Shown: positions 46,303 through 55,692 of the stretch, one piece after another
How the letters are laid out: each line of letters starts with the position of its first letter
Position numbering within the stretch: the first letter of the stretch is position 1
Source: Hyalangium versicolor
Lineage (GTDB): Bacteria; Myxococcota; Myxococcia; Myxococcales; Myxococcaceae
DNA length: 64,000 nt
NCBI RefSeq assembly: GCF_020103695.1
Contig: NZ_JAHXBF010000041.1
Span: forward strand, 33,374 to 97,373
Direction: 5' to 3'
The notes under the pieces: generated by a model
Seen by the model: the letters and a program-made list of their open reading frames with translations, nothing else
Databases searched by the model: none
Told to the model about the DNA's origin: nothing
Program-made: the position numbers and the translations under genes

Positions 46303-47007
46303 TCAGGTTTTCGAGCGTTTCCGCACGCTCGAGGCTCTTCGGGGCAACGGGGATTTGTCGGCACGTGAGGGAGATCCCTCCGAAGGCTGACTCCGGAGGG
46401 CCGGCATGATGACTCCATCAACCATCGACACGAGGAAGGCCAGGTCCATCGGCTTGCGTTGCACGAGCGTGCGGTATGCAGCCATCGACGGGATGACCTG
46501 GGACAGAGTGCCGATATCAGCGGATGCCGAGATCTCGCCTCGCTCGATCGCTCGCTTCATCAGCGCGAAGTGAGCTTCGGCCCACGGCTGGACCACTGCG
46601 GCGTTTGCGGCCTCGGCGAGCGCCGGGTCTTGCGAAAGCAACGAGGCGAGCCCAGTCATGATCTTCAGCCTGCGCTCGCCCTCTTCGATGGACTGCGGCT
46701 TGAACAGGCCGAGCAGGTCTCCACGGAGTGTGCCGGTGTCGGGCAAGTGCTCGAGATCGACCTGATTGCGTTTCATGTGCGCGACGGCGTCGATGACCAG
46801 CTCCGTCTTCGACGCCCAGCGGCGGTAGATGGTCGCTTTCCCCGCTCCGGCTCGCGCGGCCACGATGTCCATCGTCAGGCCCGCGGCGCCCACCTCGGAG
46901 AGGACCTCGAGTGTGGCGTCGAGGAGCTTCGCGTCGCGCGAGGGATCTCGTTTCCGCCCCGGCTGTGCGGGCTCGACATCGACAGCTTCGTCATCGTTCT
47001 GGGTCAT
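46303..47007 (-). CDS. TetR family transcriptional regulator
   Basis: A 234-residue repressor. The DNA-binding domain spans about residues 20-70 (SRDAKLLDATLEVLSEVGAAGLTMDIVAARAGAGKATIYRRWASKTELVIDAV). The ligand domain follows, ending in a basic tail. ATG 47007 has GAGG eight bases upstream. The frame is open further upstream, but that part covers a promoter. It is the first gene of a unit with the PhnB-like and SDR genes, and divergent from the cholesterol-oxidase-like gene. An inverted-repeat operator overlaps its promoter, so it probably controls itself and possibly the divergent gene. Confidence 0.92.
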   Translation of the reverse strand: MTQNDDEAVDVEPAQPGRKRDPSRDAKLLDATLEVLSEVGAAGLTMDIVAARAGAGKATIYRRWASKTELVIDAVAHMKRNQVDLEHLPDTGTLRGDLLGLFKPQSIEEGERRLKIMTGLASLLSQDPALAEAANAAVVQPWAEAHFALMKRAIERGEISASADIGTLSQVIPSMAAYRTLVQRKPMDLAFLVSMVDGVIMPALRSQPSEGSPSRADKSPLPRRASSVRKRSKT

Positions 47008-47028
47008 GAGGACATCCTCGGTGAGATA

Positions 47029-47057
47029 TTGATACTGGTGAGTTCCGGAACCGTCAA
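47029..47057 (-). promoter_or_regulatory. sigma-70-type promoter of the TetR operon
   Basis: On the minus strand TTGACG (47052-47057) and TATCAA (47029-47034) are separated by 17 bases, close to the ideal sigma-70 promoter. The -10 box lies about 20 bases upstream of the TetR start. The spacer contains a perfect palindrome. Confidence 0.65.
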
Positions 47058-47068
47058 GTTCCGAAACT
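47041..47068. promoter_or_regulatory. operator-like repeated palindrome in the TetR / cholesterol-oxidase intergenic region
   Basis: AGTTCCGGAAC at 47041-47051 holds the perfect palindrome GTTCCGGAAC, and AGTTCCGAAAC repeats it with one change at 47057-47067. The two are 16 bases apart and cover the spacer and -35 box of the TetR promoter. This is well placed for a TetR dimer pair. Confidence 0.65.
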
Positions 47069-47144
47069 ATCGAGTCTCGTTTTTCTCGGCGACCCGTGAG
47101 CGCAAGGGCCGATCCAGTCCAGTCCTCTCCGCTCAATTCTCGCC

Positions 47145-48809
47145 ATGCCCCAGCCACTCAAGAAGATCGCTCGACGCAGCCTGCTCAAATTCGGGACCCT
47201 GGAAGCCGTCACGGGCGTTGGCTCCTTCTTCCTCGGAGCTGGCGTGGCCCGGGCTGCGGAGGCCATGCCGCCCGCGAGTTCTCTCAACGAGATCCTGTAC
47301 AGGCTCGCGGTGCCGGAGATCTTCCAGGCCCTGCCCACCGCTCCCTCTCATTCCCAGGCCCTCGTGATCGGCACGGGCTTCGGCGCGGCCGTGTCGGCGT
47401 TGCGGCTTGGACAGGCGGGCGTGCAGGTCACCATGCTCGAGCGCGGCTCGCGCTGGCCGCGAGACTTGTGGCGCCAGATCTTCTCCTCCGAGTCGCTGAT
47501 CGATGGCCGGTCCGTCTGGTTCAGGACGAGCTTCCCAGGGTTCGACGGCATCGTCCGGCCAGTCGACTCCTTCGGCGGAGTCCTCGACGTCACTGAATAC
47601 GAGCACATCAAGGTCTGGCGGGGAGCCGCCGTGGGCGGCGGCTCGGTCGTCTTCACCGGAGCGATGGTGCAGCCCGAGCGACGCTTCTTCGACCACGTCT
47701 TCCAGGGCGTCGTGAGCTACGAGGAGATGGACCGGGTCTACTACCCGCTCGCCCGGCGGATGCTGGGTGTCTCACCCATGCCGACGGATGTGTACCAGAG
47801 CGCGCCCTTCGGACACTCCCGAGTCTGGGACGCCCACGCATCCCAGGCGGGCTACACGCCACAGCGCATCGATTCCATCTTCCAATGGGACATCGTCCGG
47901 CGCGAGCTGGCCGGGACGGCGCGGCCCTCCGCGATCCTCGGGGAGAGCACCTTCGGCAACGCGAACGGGGCCAAGTACGATCTCGGTCAGAACTATCTCC
48001 CCCAGGCCGAGGCCACGGGCAAGGTGACCATCCACTCCGGCCATCAAGTCACGGCCATTGGCCGCGAGGCGGATGGCCGCTACTGGGTGCAGGTCAACGT
48101 CGTGGCTCCGAACGGCACGGTCCTCCGCCAACGGACGCTGACGGCGGACAGCCTCTTCCTGGGGGCCGGCTCCATCGGCACCAGCGAGTTGCTCGTGGCG
48201 GCCCGGGACACGGGCGCGCTGCCCAACCTGGACGAGACCATCGGCACCGGTTGGGGCACGAACGGAGACGCGGCGGTCGCGCGAGTGTTCTCTGGCCTGG
48301 AAGGCTTCAACCAGGGCTCACCCTGCGCCTCACGCATCCTCGACGAGAGCAGGATGCCTGTGACGATGGAGAACTGGTACGTCCCCAACCTGCCCGTCAA
48401 CCCAGGGTTGATCGGCACGCTCGGCATGGCGCTGGACTCGCATCGTGCGAGCTTTCGCTACGACAGCACCCGCAAGAAGGTGGTGCTCGAGTGGCCGAGC
48501 CAGGGCAATGACGACGTCGTGTCCGCTCTGCGAACCGTCAACAACCGCATCGCCGACGCCAGCGGCACGCAGGTGGGCGTTCCGGGCTTGATCCCGGACG
48601 TCAACGCCACCTTCACAGCGCACCCACTGGGAGGCGTGGTGCTCGGACGCTCGACGGACGCCTATGGGCGCGTGAAGGGCTACGACCACCTCTATGTCGT
48701 CGATGGCGCGGCGGTTCCCGGCAGCACGGGGACGGTCAATCCCTCACTGACCATCACCGCACTGGCGGAGCGCTCCATCGCGGAAATCATTCGTGCCGGG
48801 GGCATCTGA
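47145..48809 (+). CDS. Tat-exported cholesterol-oxidase-like GMC flavoprotein
   Basis: A 554-residue FAD oxidase. The N-terminus has RRSLLKFG, a twin-arginine signal with a hydrophobic run to GVARA near residue 37. FAD binding is VIGTGFGAAVSALRLGQAG. The middle has WRGAAVGGGSVVFTGAM. The active-site region reads TAHPLGGVVLG with His493, followed by LYVVDGAAVPGSTGTVNPSLTITALAER. This matches class I cholesterol oxidases, which oxidise and isomerise 3-beta-hydroxysteroids. It is divergent from the TetR operon, whose SDR could also act on such substrates. Cholesterol itself is not certain as substrate. Confidence 0.9.
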   Translation: MPQPLKKIARRSLLKFGTLEAVTGVGSFFLGAGVARAAEAMPPASSLNEILYRLAVPEIFQALPTAPSHSQALVIGTGFGAAVSALRLGQAGVQVTMLERGSRWPRDLWRQIFSSESLIDGRSVWFRTSFPGFDGIVRPVDSFGGVLDVTEYEHIKVWRGAAVGGGSVVFTGAMVQPERRFFDHVFQGVVSYEEMDRVYYPLARRMLGVSPMPTDVYQSAPFGHSRVWDAHASQAGYTPQRIDSIFQWDIVRRELAGTARPSAILGESTFGNANGAKYDLGQNYLPQAEATGKVTIHSGHQVTAIGREADGRYWVQVNVVAPNGTVLRQRTLTADSLFLGAGSIGTSELLVAARDTGALPNLDETIGTGWGTNGDAAVARVFSGLEGFNQGSPCASRILDESRMPVTMENWYVPNLPVNPGLIGTLGMALDSHRASFRYDSTRKKVVLEWPSQGNDDVVSALRTVNNRIADASGTQVGVPGLIPDVNATFTAHPLGGVVLGRSTDAYGRVKGYDHLYVVDGAAVPGSTGTVNPSLTITALAERSIAEIIRAGGI

Positions 48810-48891
48810 CTCCTGCACCGCCTGCCTCCTGCAGAGCGAACCTCGCGGAGCCTGGGCGGCGTCTCTCCGCAGCAGCGGTGGACGCCGGCGC

Positions 48892-50157
48892 TCAGTGGCG
48901 CAGCAACCACGTCGCAAGAGGGCGCCAGGCGAGCGCTGGCGCATCCGCCGCGAACAAGAGGTCACCATGGCCGAAGTCCTCGGCAGCGCGCTCCGGCCCG
49001 AACCGACGGACGACGAGCGTCGTGACATCGGTCGACGACACCCGCGTCGTCGAGTAAAGGCCGTAGTCGCCGAACGCCCCGGCGGCGCCGAGATAGAACA
49101 ACGGGACGCGGATCTTCGAGAGCGAGGGCCTCGGCGTGGTGCCGCACCAGATCTCATCGAGCTCCGCGGTCTCGCGCAGGGACTGGTGTGGCGGCGCGCT
49201 GGCGAACCAAGCGCTCACGCTGTCCTCGGACGACTCGCGCAGCGCCGTGACGTTGCCCTCGGCGTCGAGGACGGGCGCAATCAAGTGGTACTGCGGCGTG
49301 TACGGCGCGAACGCGTAGGTCTGCCCCACCATGGTGAACAGCGCGCCGCGATTCGTATAGGGCGGGAACACGGGAGACGGCTCCAACGGCGCGCTGCGAT
49401 CCAGCGAGCCCACCGTGATGAAGAAGCTGTTCTCGGAGTCGGTATATCCTTGAGCCAGCCAATCGCGCTCCGCCGCGGCATTGGCGCACGCGAGGTCCCG
49501 CAGGTCCGAGTGCTCGGGCGCGATGTCGTAGTAGACGTCGAGCACGGCGATCGCCGAGACGTGGCGGCCATCGGCAGCGGCATACGCGTAGGTGAGCTGG
49601 CCGCCGTGCGAGAATCCGCCCAGTACGATGCGGCCTCCGTCGTGGTCGGTGACGGCCCGCGTCGCCCGCGCGAAGGCGAGCGCATCAGCGATGTCACCGA
49701 GTTCCTGCTCCACCCCCATCTCGCCCAGATCCGAGATGTCCCCATCGGTGGCGGGCAGCGTCCAGCGGCGATCGACTCCCCAGGCGTCGATGCCATGGGC
49801 CGCCAGGTACGGAGCGAGCCCCGGCGCCGATGACGCGGGCGTGCCGAGCGTCGGCGCGAAGTTCGTGACGAAGTTGGCGAAGTCCCCGTGAAGCAGCATC
49901 ACCGCGTGCGAGGTCGGCTTCGGCCACCACGGCAAACGCTCGCGCACGACGCGATGGATGCGCACGACGGCATTCGGCGCGGACCCGACGCGAATATCGA
50001 ACTGGTAGTGATAGATGTCGGCGGTGACATGCTCGCGCTTTGCCGCGAACGGAGCTCTGACCGACGCGAGCTGTTCCGCTTCGGTGAGCGGCGGTGGGGA
50101 GGCGAAGGCGGACGTGCACGCGACAAAGACACTGATCGCAAGACCGAGACGGAACAT
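48892..50157 (-). CDS. secreted alpha/beta hydrolase
   Basis: A 421-residue exported hydrolase. The signal peptide ends near SAFAS (residue 21). The fold shows VMLLHGDFANFVTNF, the nucleophile elbow GGFSHGG (Ser183) and a C-terminal FGHGDLLF that probably supplies the His. It resembles secreted lipase/esterase-like proteins without a named subfamily. It converges on the cholesterol-oxidase-like gene. ATG 50157 starts the signal peptide. A long hairpin lies in its upstream region. Confidence 0.8.
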   Translation of the reverse strand: MFRLGLAISVFVACTSAFASPPPLTEAEQLASVRAPFAAKREHVTADIYHYQFDIRVGSAPNAVVRIHRVVRERLPWWPKPTSHAVMLLHGDFANFVTNFAPTLGTPASSAPGLAPYLAAHGIDAWGVDRRWTLPATDGDISDLGEMGVEQELGDIADALAFARATRAVTDHDGGRIVLGGFSHGGQLTYAYAAADGRHVSAIAVLDVYYDIAPEHSDLRDLACANAAAERDWLAQGYTDSENSFFITVGSLDRSAPLEPSPVFPPYTNRGALFTMVGQTYAFAPYTPQYHLIAPVLDAEGNVTALRESSEDSVSAWFASAPPHQSLRETAELDEIWCGTTPRPSLSKIRVPLFYLGAAGAFGDYGLYSTTRVSSTDVTTLVVRRFGPERAAEDFGHGDLLFAADAPALAWRPLATWLLRH

Positions 50158-50189
50158 GGCGAACCCTCGATGTGCATGAGGCAACGGTT

Positions 50190-50228
50190 GGGACTGCTGC
50201 CCGCGAAAGGCGGGCGGACAGCAGTCCC
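50190..50228. promoter_or_regulatory. hairpin in the divergent region before the hydrolase gene
   Basis: GGGACTGCTG at 50190-50199 pairs perfectly with 50219-50228. Inside it CCCGC (50200-50204) pairs with GCGGG (50210-50214) around GAAAG, with CGGA unpaired on one side. It lies 33 bases upstream of the hydrolase start and could form in its 5' leader. The rest of the 333-base gap to the ferritin-like gene holds a small CTCAG-CCG-CTGAG palindrome and nothing else I can support. Confidence 0.5.
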
Positions 50229-50490
50229 GAACGAAGAAAACCGTCGGGCATATCGTCCCCGCCGTGCATCTCCTGGGCGATCCCGTCTTTTCTCAGCCGC
50301 TGAGACGCCCAGCAGCCCCCATACAGCCTGGACATCTGCCACGGGTGACACAGGTCTCAGGTTTTTGAGCCCGCCATGGCGCCTCTCCGAGCCCGGAAGG
50401 GAGGCCACTGCACTCGGGACAGAGCGGAGGGGAGGCCATGGCATCTCCGTTGCTCCAGGGAAGGACGCCGCACTTCCACCGGAGCCATCG

Positions 50491-51813
50491 ATGAACTCAC
50501 CTCTGCTGCGTCGTCTCTTCTCGCGCGCCCTGCGCACCTCGCTCGCCTCTCCCCTGGTCCTCGTGGGCTGTGGAGGCGTGGACCTCACTGACTACTCCGC
50601 GCCCGCCTGTGATGAAGGCTCCCTGGCGGTAAGCGGCCTGTCTCCCGCTGTCCCCCCGGACTTCGTGGAACTGCGATCCATTTCCTACACCCCGGGCGGG
50701 GGGGACACCTTCACCGAGACTCGGCGCAGCTCCTCGGGGACGGCCTGCGCGACGGCTTCCGACCGGGCCGCCTGCGAGTTGGCCCTGAGCAACCTCTCCT
50801 CGCAAACGGGCTTCCGATCTTCCTGCACGGATCTGTGCAACGCGTACTACGTCGCGACGACACGGGGCGACGAGGTGACGGCCCTCACGACGCTGGAGGC
50901 GCTCAAGGGCTTCCTGGGCCCCATCGACACGACACAGGAGGCCGTGCTGCTCGCCTTCGCATCCAACTACAACCTGTCCTGCAGCGACCTGAAGCAGGGC
51001 GCGGTCCGGACGAACGACGAGGGGGGCTTCAACGTCATTGGCACCCGCGGCCACACCTGCGGGCGCGACACGAAGTTGACCCAGTTCGTCCTGGAGGTAT
51101 CCGCCTCGGGAGAGGTGAAGGAGGTGGAGAGCCACGTCCTGGAGCGCGGCGACCCGAACTGCGCCATCGGACGGCGGCCCGTGGGGCTGCGCGCCTCGGA
51201 CGGCGTCGCCTGCACGGACGCACTGGGCCGTCACTTCGCGTCGGCCGCGCACCTGGAGGCCGCATCCATCAAGGCGTTCCTCCGGCTGCGAGAGGAGCTC
51301 GCGCTGCACGGCGCGGATGTCTCGCTGCAGAACGCCGCGCTCGTGAGCGCCCTGGAGGAGGTGACTCACACGGACGTCAGCACGCGGCTCGCCCGCCGCT
51401 TCGGCGCGACACCCCAGCGGCCCGAGGTAGCGGAGCTGCCCTTGCGCTCGCTCTTCGAGGTGGCGTTGGACAACGCGGTGGAGGGCTGCGTGCGCGAGAC
51501 GTTCGGAGCGCTGGTGGCGCACTACCAGGCACTGCACGCGCGGGATGCGGACGTGCGCGAGGCCATGACGCGCATCGCCGAGGACGAGACGCGGCACGCC
51601 GAGTTGTCCTGGGCCATCGATCGCTGGGCGCGCGAGCAGCTGTCAGCCGCCGAGCGCGCCACCCTGCGCGAGGCCCAGCGTGAGGCCGTGGCGACGCTGC
51701 GCGAGGAGGTGGCACTGCCGCTGGACGCCATGCTCGCCACCGAGGCGGGCCTGCCCGCCCCGGAGATCGCCGCCTCCCTGGTTGCCACGCTCAAACAGGA
51801 ACTCTGGGCCTGA
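50491..51813 (+). CDS. ferritin-like domain lipoprotein
   Basis: A 440-residue exported protein. The N-terminus ends in VLVGCGG, a lipoprotein-like Cys near residue 27. Residues about 30-230 are Cys-containing and unassigned. The C-terminal half is a four-helix ferritin-like domain: EAASIKAFLRLREELALHGA, EEVTHTDVSTRLARRFG, ETFGALVAHYQALHA and AEDETRHAELSWAIDRW. The Glu, ExxH and second ExxH ligands fit a diiron site. Many such myxobacterial proteins are fused to Cys-rich parts. The function is unknown, perhaps oxidase or iron storage at the surface. GGAG precedes ATG 50491. Confidence 0.8.
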   Translation: MNSPLLRRLFSRALRTSLASPLVLVGCGGVDLTDYSAPACDEGSLAVSGLSPAVPPDFVELRSISYTPGGGDTFTETRRSSSGTACATASDRAACELALSNLSSQTGFRSSCTDLCNAYYVATTRGDEVTALTTLEALKGFLGPIDTTQEAVLLAFASNYNLSCSDLKQGAVRTNDEGGFNVIGTRGHTCGRDTKLTQFVLEVSASGEVKEVESHVLERGDPNCAIGRRPVGLRASDGVACTDALGRHFASAAHLEAASIKAFLRLREELALHGADVSLQNAALVSALEEVTHTDVSTRLARRFGATPQRPEVAELPLRSLFEVALDNAVEGCVRETFGALVAHYQALHARDADVREAMTRIAEDETRHAELSWAIDRWAREQLSAAERATLREAQREAVATLREEVALPLDAMLATEAGLPAPEIAASLVATLKQELWA

Positions 51814-51946
51814 GGAGAGCGGCTCGGAGAGGGAAGGCGTGACACGCCGTCGCTGGAATGTTTCGACAGGACTTTCGTGACTTGAGCGTTTTGACAGGTT
51901 GTTCTGTTATGGCCGCTTCCTTGGATTCCCCCCAGGAGAAACGTCC

Positions 51947-54900
51947 ATGGCACGAACAACGAAGTCCCGCGCGGCGCTGCTCACGGTGGCGCTGGTGGCG
52001 CTGGTGGCGAGCAGCGCACAGGCCCAGACCTATTCCCTCTTCCAGAGCAGTGACACGCCCGCCACACCCTCGGTGACCAATGACTCCGCGTCGGTGGAGC
52101 TGGGCGTGAAGTTCCGCTCGGACGTGGATGGCGACATCACCGGCATCCGCTTCTACAAGGGACCCAGCAACACCGGCACGCACACGGGCAGCCTGTGGAG
52201 CGACACGGGCGCCCAGCTCGCCACGGCCACCTTCCAGAGCGAGACGGCCACGGGCTGGCAGCAGGTGGACTTCGCCACACCGGTACGCGTCACCGCGGGC
52301 ACCACGTACGTGGCCTCGTACCACGCGCCGGCCGGGGCCTATGCCTTCACCGACTCGGGCCTCGCGGCGGGCGTGGACACGCCGCCTCTGCACGCGCTGG
52401 CGGGCACCAGCAACGGCGGCAACGGCGTGTTCGCTTATGGGGCGAGCGAGGTGTTCCCCACGCTGAGCTTCCTCAACTCCAACTATTGGGTGGACGTGGT
52501 GTTCCGCCCCGCGGAGCCCGTCAGCATCTGGCCCGCCACCGCCACGCCGGCCGTGCCCTCGGTGACGAATGACTCGCAGGCCACAGAGTTGGGCGTGAAG
52601 TTCACGGCGGACGTAAGCGGCAACGTGCTCGGGATCCGCTTCTACAAGGGCACCGGCAACACGGGCACTCACATCGGCAACCTCTGGAGCAGCACCGGCG
52701 CGCTGCTCGCCACGGCGACCTTCCAGGCCGAGACGGCCACGGGCTGGCAGGAGGTGCGCTTCTCCTCGCCCGTCGCCATCAGCGCGAACACCACCTATGT
52801 GGCGTCGTACTTCGCGCCCAATGGAGCGTATGCCTTCGACGCCGGGGGCCTGGCCTCGGGCGTGGACGCAGCGCCGCTACACGCGCTGCCAGGCCCCTCC
52901 AGCGGCGGAAACGGCGTGTTCGCGTACGGCAGCTCGCGCTTCCCCTCGCAGAGCTTCAACAACGCGAACTACTGGGTGGACGTCGTCTTCCAGGCCACGG
53001 GCGTGGCGCCGCCGCCTCCGCCGCCCCCGGGCGCGTACAGCCTGTGGACGAATGCCTCCACGCCCGCCGTGAGCACCGCCACGGACACCGCGGCCATCGA
53101 GGTCGGCGTGAAGTTCAAGGCCGACGTGGATGGCAAGGTGACGGGCATCCGCTTCTACAAGGGCAGCGGCAACACCGGCACGCACGAGGGCCACCTGTGG
53201 AGCAGCACCGGCACCCTGCTCGCGTCCGCCACGTTCCAGGCCGAGACGACGTCCGGCTGGCAGCAGGTGACGTTCGCCACGCCCGTGAGCATCACGGCGG
53301 GCACCACCTATGTGGCCTCGTACTTCGCGCCCACGGGCGGCTACGCGTTCGACACGAACGGGCTCACCAACGGCCGGGACGCGACGCCCCTTCACGCGCT
53401 GCCCGGCAGCACGACGGCGGGCGGCAACGGCGTCTTCGCGTATGGCTCGGTGGCCACGTTCCCCACGCAGAGCTACCTCAACTCCAACTACTGGGTGGAC
53501 GTCCTCTTCGAGCCCAACGCTCCCCTGCCTCGCCCCGGCGTCACCGGCTCCGGCCCGGTGCTCATCGCCACCGACCCGGCGAACCACTTCACCGACTACC
53601 TGAAGGAGATCCTCAAGGCCGAGGGCCTCACCACCTTCGCCACCACCGACGCGGGCAACATCGGCAGCACGGTGTCACTCAATGACTACAAGGTCGTCGT
53701 GCTGGGCGAGGAGACGCTGTCCGCTGCCCAGGTGACGCTGCTCACCAACTGGGTGACGGCCGGCGGCACGGTCATCGCCATGCGGCCCTCGGCCAACCTC
53801 GACGCGCTCTTCGGGCTCAACCCCTCCACGGGCACGCTGAGCAACGGCTACCTGCTCGTGGACACGTCGCAGGCCCCGGGTGCTGGCATCACCGCGGACA
53901 CGATGCAGTTCCACGGCACAGCGGACGTGCACACGCTCGTTTCGGGCACCCGAGCCGTGGCCACGCTGTACAGCAATGCCACCACCCCGACGACGGCCGC
54001 CGCCATCAGCCTGCGCGCCGTGGGCACAGGTACAGCCATCGCCTTCGCGTATGACCTGGCGAAGTCCGTCATCCTCACGCGCCAGGGCAACCCGGCGTGG
54101 CAGGGGCAGAACCGCGATGGTTCGTCGATTGGCCCGGGCGCTCGCTCGGATGACCTGTTCTACGGAGCGGCCTCGTTCGACCCGCAGCCGGACTGGGTGA
54201 ACATGAACAAGGTACAGATTCCCCAGGCCGACGAGCAGCAGCGGCTCCTGGCGAACATGCTCCACCAGACGAGCACCATCCCGCTGCCGCGCCTCTGGTA
54301 CTTCCCGCGCGCCCTGAAGGCCGTAGTGGTGATGACGGGCGACGGGCACCCGGGCAACGCCACCGTCGCGCGCTTCAACCAGTACCTCGCGGCGAGCCCC
54401 GCGGGCTGCAGCGTCGCGGACTGGCAGTGCATCCGCGCCACCGCGTACGACTACGTGGGCGGTGTGGACGCAACCACAGCGGCCTCCTACGTGGCGCAGG
54501 GCTTCGAGTACGCCATCCACATCAGCACCGGCTGCGCGGACTTCACCGCCAGCAACCTGGATCCGGCCTACTACACGCCCCAACTGAGCGACTTCGCGTC
54601 CACCTATCCGGGCATCCCCGCCCCCGTCACCAACCGCACGCACTGCATCGCCTGGAGCGATTGGGCCACGCAGGCCAAGGTGTCCTTGAACCACGGCATC
54701 CGGCTCGACACGAACTACTACTTCTGGCCGCCCGAGTGGGTGCAGGATCGGCCGGGGCTGTTCACCGGCTCGGGCATCCCGATGCGCTTCGCGGACCAGG
54801 ACGGCACGCCCATCGACGTGTACCAGGCCACCACGCAGATGACCGATGAGTCCGGGCAGTCGTTCCCGCTCCACATCGACACGCTGCTGGCCAATGCCCT

Positions 54901-55288
54901 GGGCCCCCAGGGGTACTACGGTGCGTTCACCGCGAACATGCACGTGGACACTCAGCCCTCCACGGGCTCGGACGCCATCATCGCCTCGGCGCAGCGCGAG
55001 GGCGTGCCGGTCATCAGCGCGAAGCAGTTGCTGGAGTGGCTGGATGCTCGCGAGGGGACGCTCCTCTCGGGCGTGGCGTTCAGCGGCACGGTGCTCACGT
55101 TCTCCGTCGCGAGCCCGGTACGGAACCTGTCCCTCATGATTCCGGTGCGCTCGGCTTCGGGGCGGACGCTCGCTTCCGTGACGGTCAACGGGACGGCGGT
55201 GAGCACCGTCACGCAGATCATCAAGGGCGTGTCCTATGCGTTCGTGAACGGGGCTCCGGCGGGGAGCTACAGCGTCACGTACAACTGA
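51947..55288 (+). CDS. secreted protein with three DUF4082 repeats and a deacetylase-like region
   Basis: A 1113-residue exported protein with signal peptide ending SAQAQ. Three copies of a roughly 150-residue DUF4082 beta-sandwich follow (about residues 28-185, 190-350, 360-520). Each contains GVKFxxDVxGxxxGIRFYKG, NTGTHxGxLWS and NYWVDVxF. A glutamine-amidotransferase-like region comes next (VLIATDPANHFTDYLKEILKAEG, YKVVVLGEETLSAAQ), then a part beginning AVVVMTGDGHPGN that resembles the polysaccharide-deacetylase fold. AGGAG lies eight bases before ATG 51947. It probably binds and acts on sugars outside the cell. Confidence 0.85.
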   Translation: MARTTKSRAALLTVALVALVASSAQAQTYSLFQSSDTPATPSVTNDSASVELGVKFRSDVDGDITGIRFYKGPSNTGTHTGSLWSDTGAQLATATFQSETATGWQQVDFATPVRVTAGTTYVASYHAPAGAYAFTDSGLAAGVDTPPLHALAGTSNGGNGVFAYGASEVFPTLSFLNSNYWVDVVFRPAEPVSIWPATATPAVPSVTNDSQATELGVKFTADVSGNVLGIRFYKGTGNTGTHIGNLWSSTGALLATATFQAETATGWQEVRFSSPVAISANTTYVASYFAPNGAYAFDAGGLASGVDAAPLHALPGPSSGGNGVFAYGSSRFPSQSFNNANYWVDVVFQATGVAPPPPPPPGAYSLWTNASTPAVSTATDTAAIEVGVKFKADVDGKVTGIRFYKGSGNTGTHEGHLWSSTGTLLASATFQAETTSGWQQVTFATPVSITAGTTYVASYFAPTGGYAFDTNGLTNGRDATPLHALPGSTTAGGNGVFAYGSVATFPTQSYLNSNYWVDVLFEPNAPLPRPGVTGSGPVLIATDPANHFTDYLKEILKAEGLTTFATTDAGNIGSTVSLNDYKVVVLGEETLSAAQVTLLTNWVTAGGTVIAMRPSANLDALFGLNPSTGTLSNGYLLVDTSQAPGAGITADTMQFHGTADVHTLVSGTRAVATLYSNATTPTTAAAISLRAVGTGTAIAFAYDLAKSVILTRQGNPAWQGQNRDGSSIGPGARSDDLFYGAASFDPQPDWVNMNKVQIPQADEQQRLLANMLHQTSTIPLPRLWYFPRALKAVVVMTGDGHPGNATVARFNQYLAASPAGCSVADWQCIRATAYDYVGGVDATTAASYVAQGFEYAIHISTGCADFTASNLDPAYYTPQLSDFASTYPGIPAPVTNRTHCIAWSDWATQAKVSLNHGIRLDTNYYFWPPEWVQDRPGLFTGSGIPMRFADQDGTPIDVYQATTQMTDESGQSFPLHIDTLLANALGPQGYYGAFTANMHVDTQPSTGSDAIIASAQREGVPVISAKQLLEWLDAREGTLLSGVAFSGTVLTFSVASPVRNLSLMIPVRSASGRTLASVTVNGTAVSTVTQIIKGVSYAFVNGAPAGSYSVTYN

Positions 55289-55692
55289 CGCGGAAGGAGC
55301 CCCCTCTGCCATGACAACGGCGTGCGGCCCCGAGGTGTGAGGGCTCTGACAGCCGTGTCATGCGCGGTGGGGGCGCCCCTCTGGATACGCCTCCTGCATG
55401 CCCTGGAACAGCCCTTGCTTTACGCGAGGGCTTCACTTCTCCCTCCTGCGCTTGGGTTTCGGCTGGTAGCGAGTCGAGAGCCCGGTGGAGTTCGAGCACT
55501 TCCCACTCCGCCGGCCGCCTCCTCGCATGGCGTGACAGGTACCTTGCTCTCACCTGCTCGCGCGGTCCCTCAGAGACTGTGCCTCTGGGAGCCCCTCGTC
55601 ACAGTCGGCTCCTGCCCTCCTCTGTTCCGGTGGACCTGAACGCACTCATGGTCCTGAAGGCGAAGTCCCACCCGAACACAGGAGTTGAAGCC
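55289..55692. other. 404-base intergenic region upstream of the RiPP precursor
   Basis: An inverted repeat pairs CATGACA...CGGC near 55310 with GCCG...TGTCATG ending near 55362, which may end the DUF4082 transcript. The remainder should contain the promoter of the RiPP locus, but I see no clear -35/-10 pair. No coding frame here is convincing. Confidence 0.5.

Noticed and set aside
52027..53520. Repeated DNA considered as a possible CRISPR or satellite array
   Set aside because: The repeats are three copies of a 150-residue protein domain in frame. There are no short direct repeats with unique spacers anywhere in the window.
53675..55312. 545-codon minus-strand frame opposite the DUF4082 gene
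   Set aside because: The plus strand has repeated domains and a signal peptide. The antisense frame is Arg/His/Val-rich noise.
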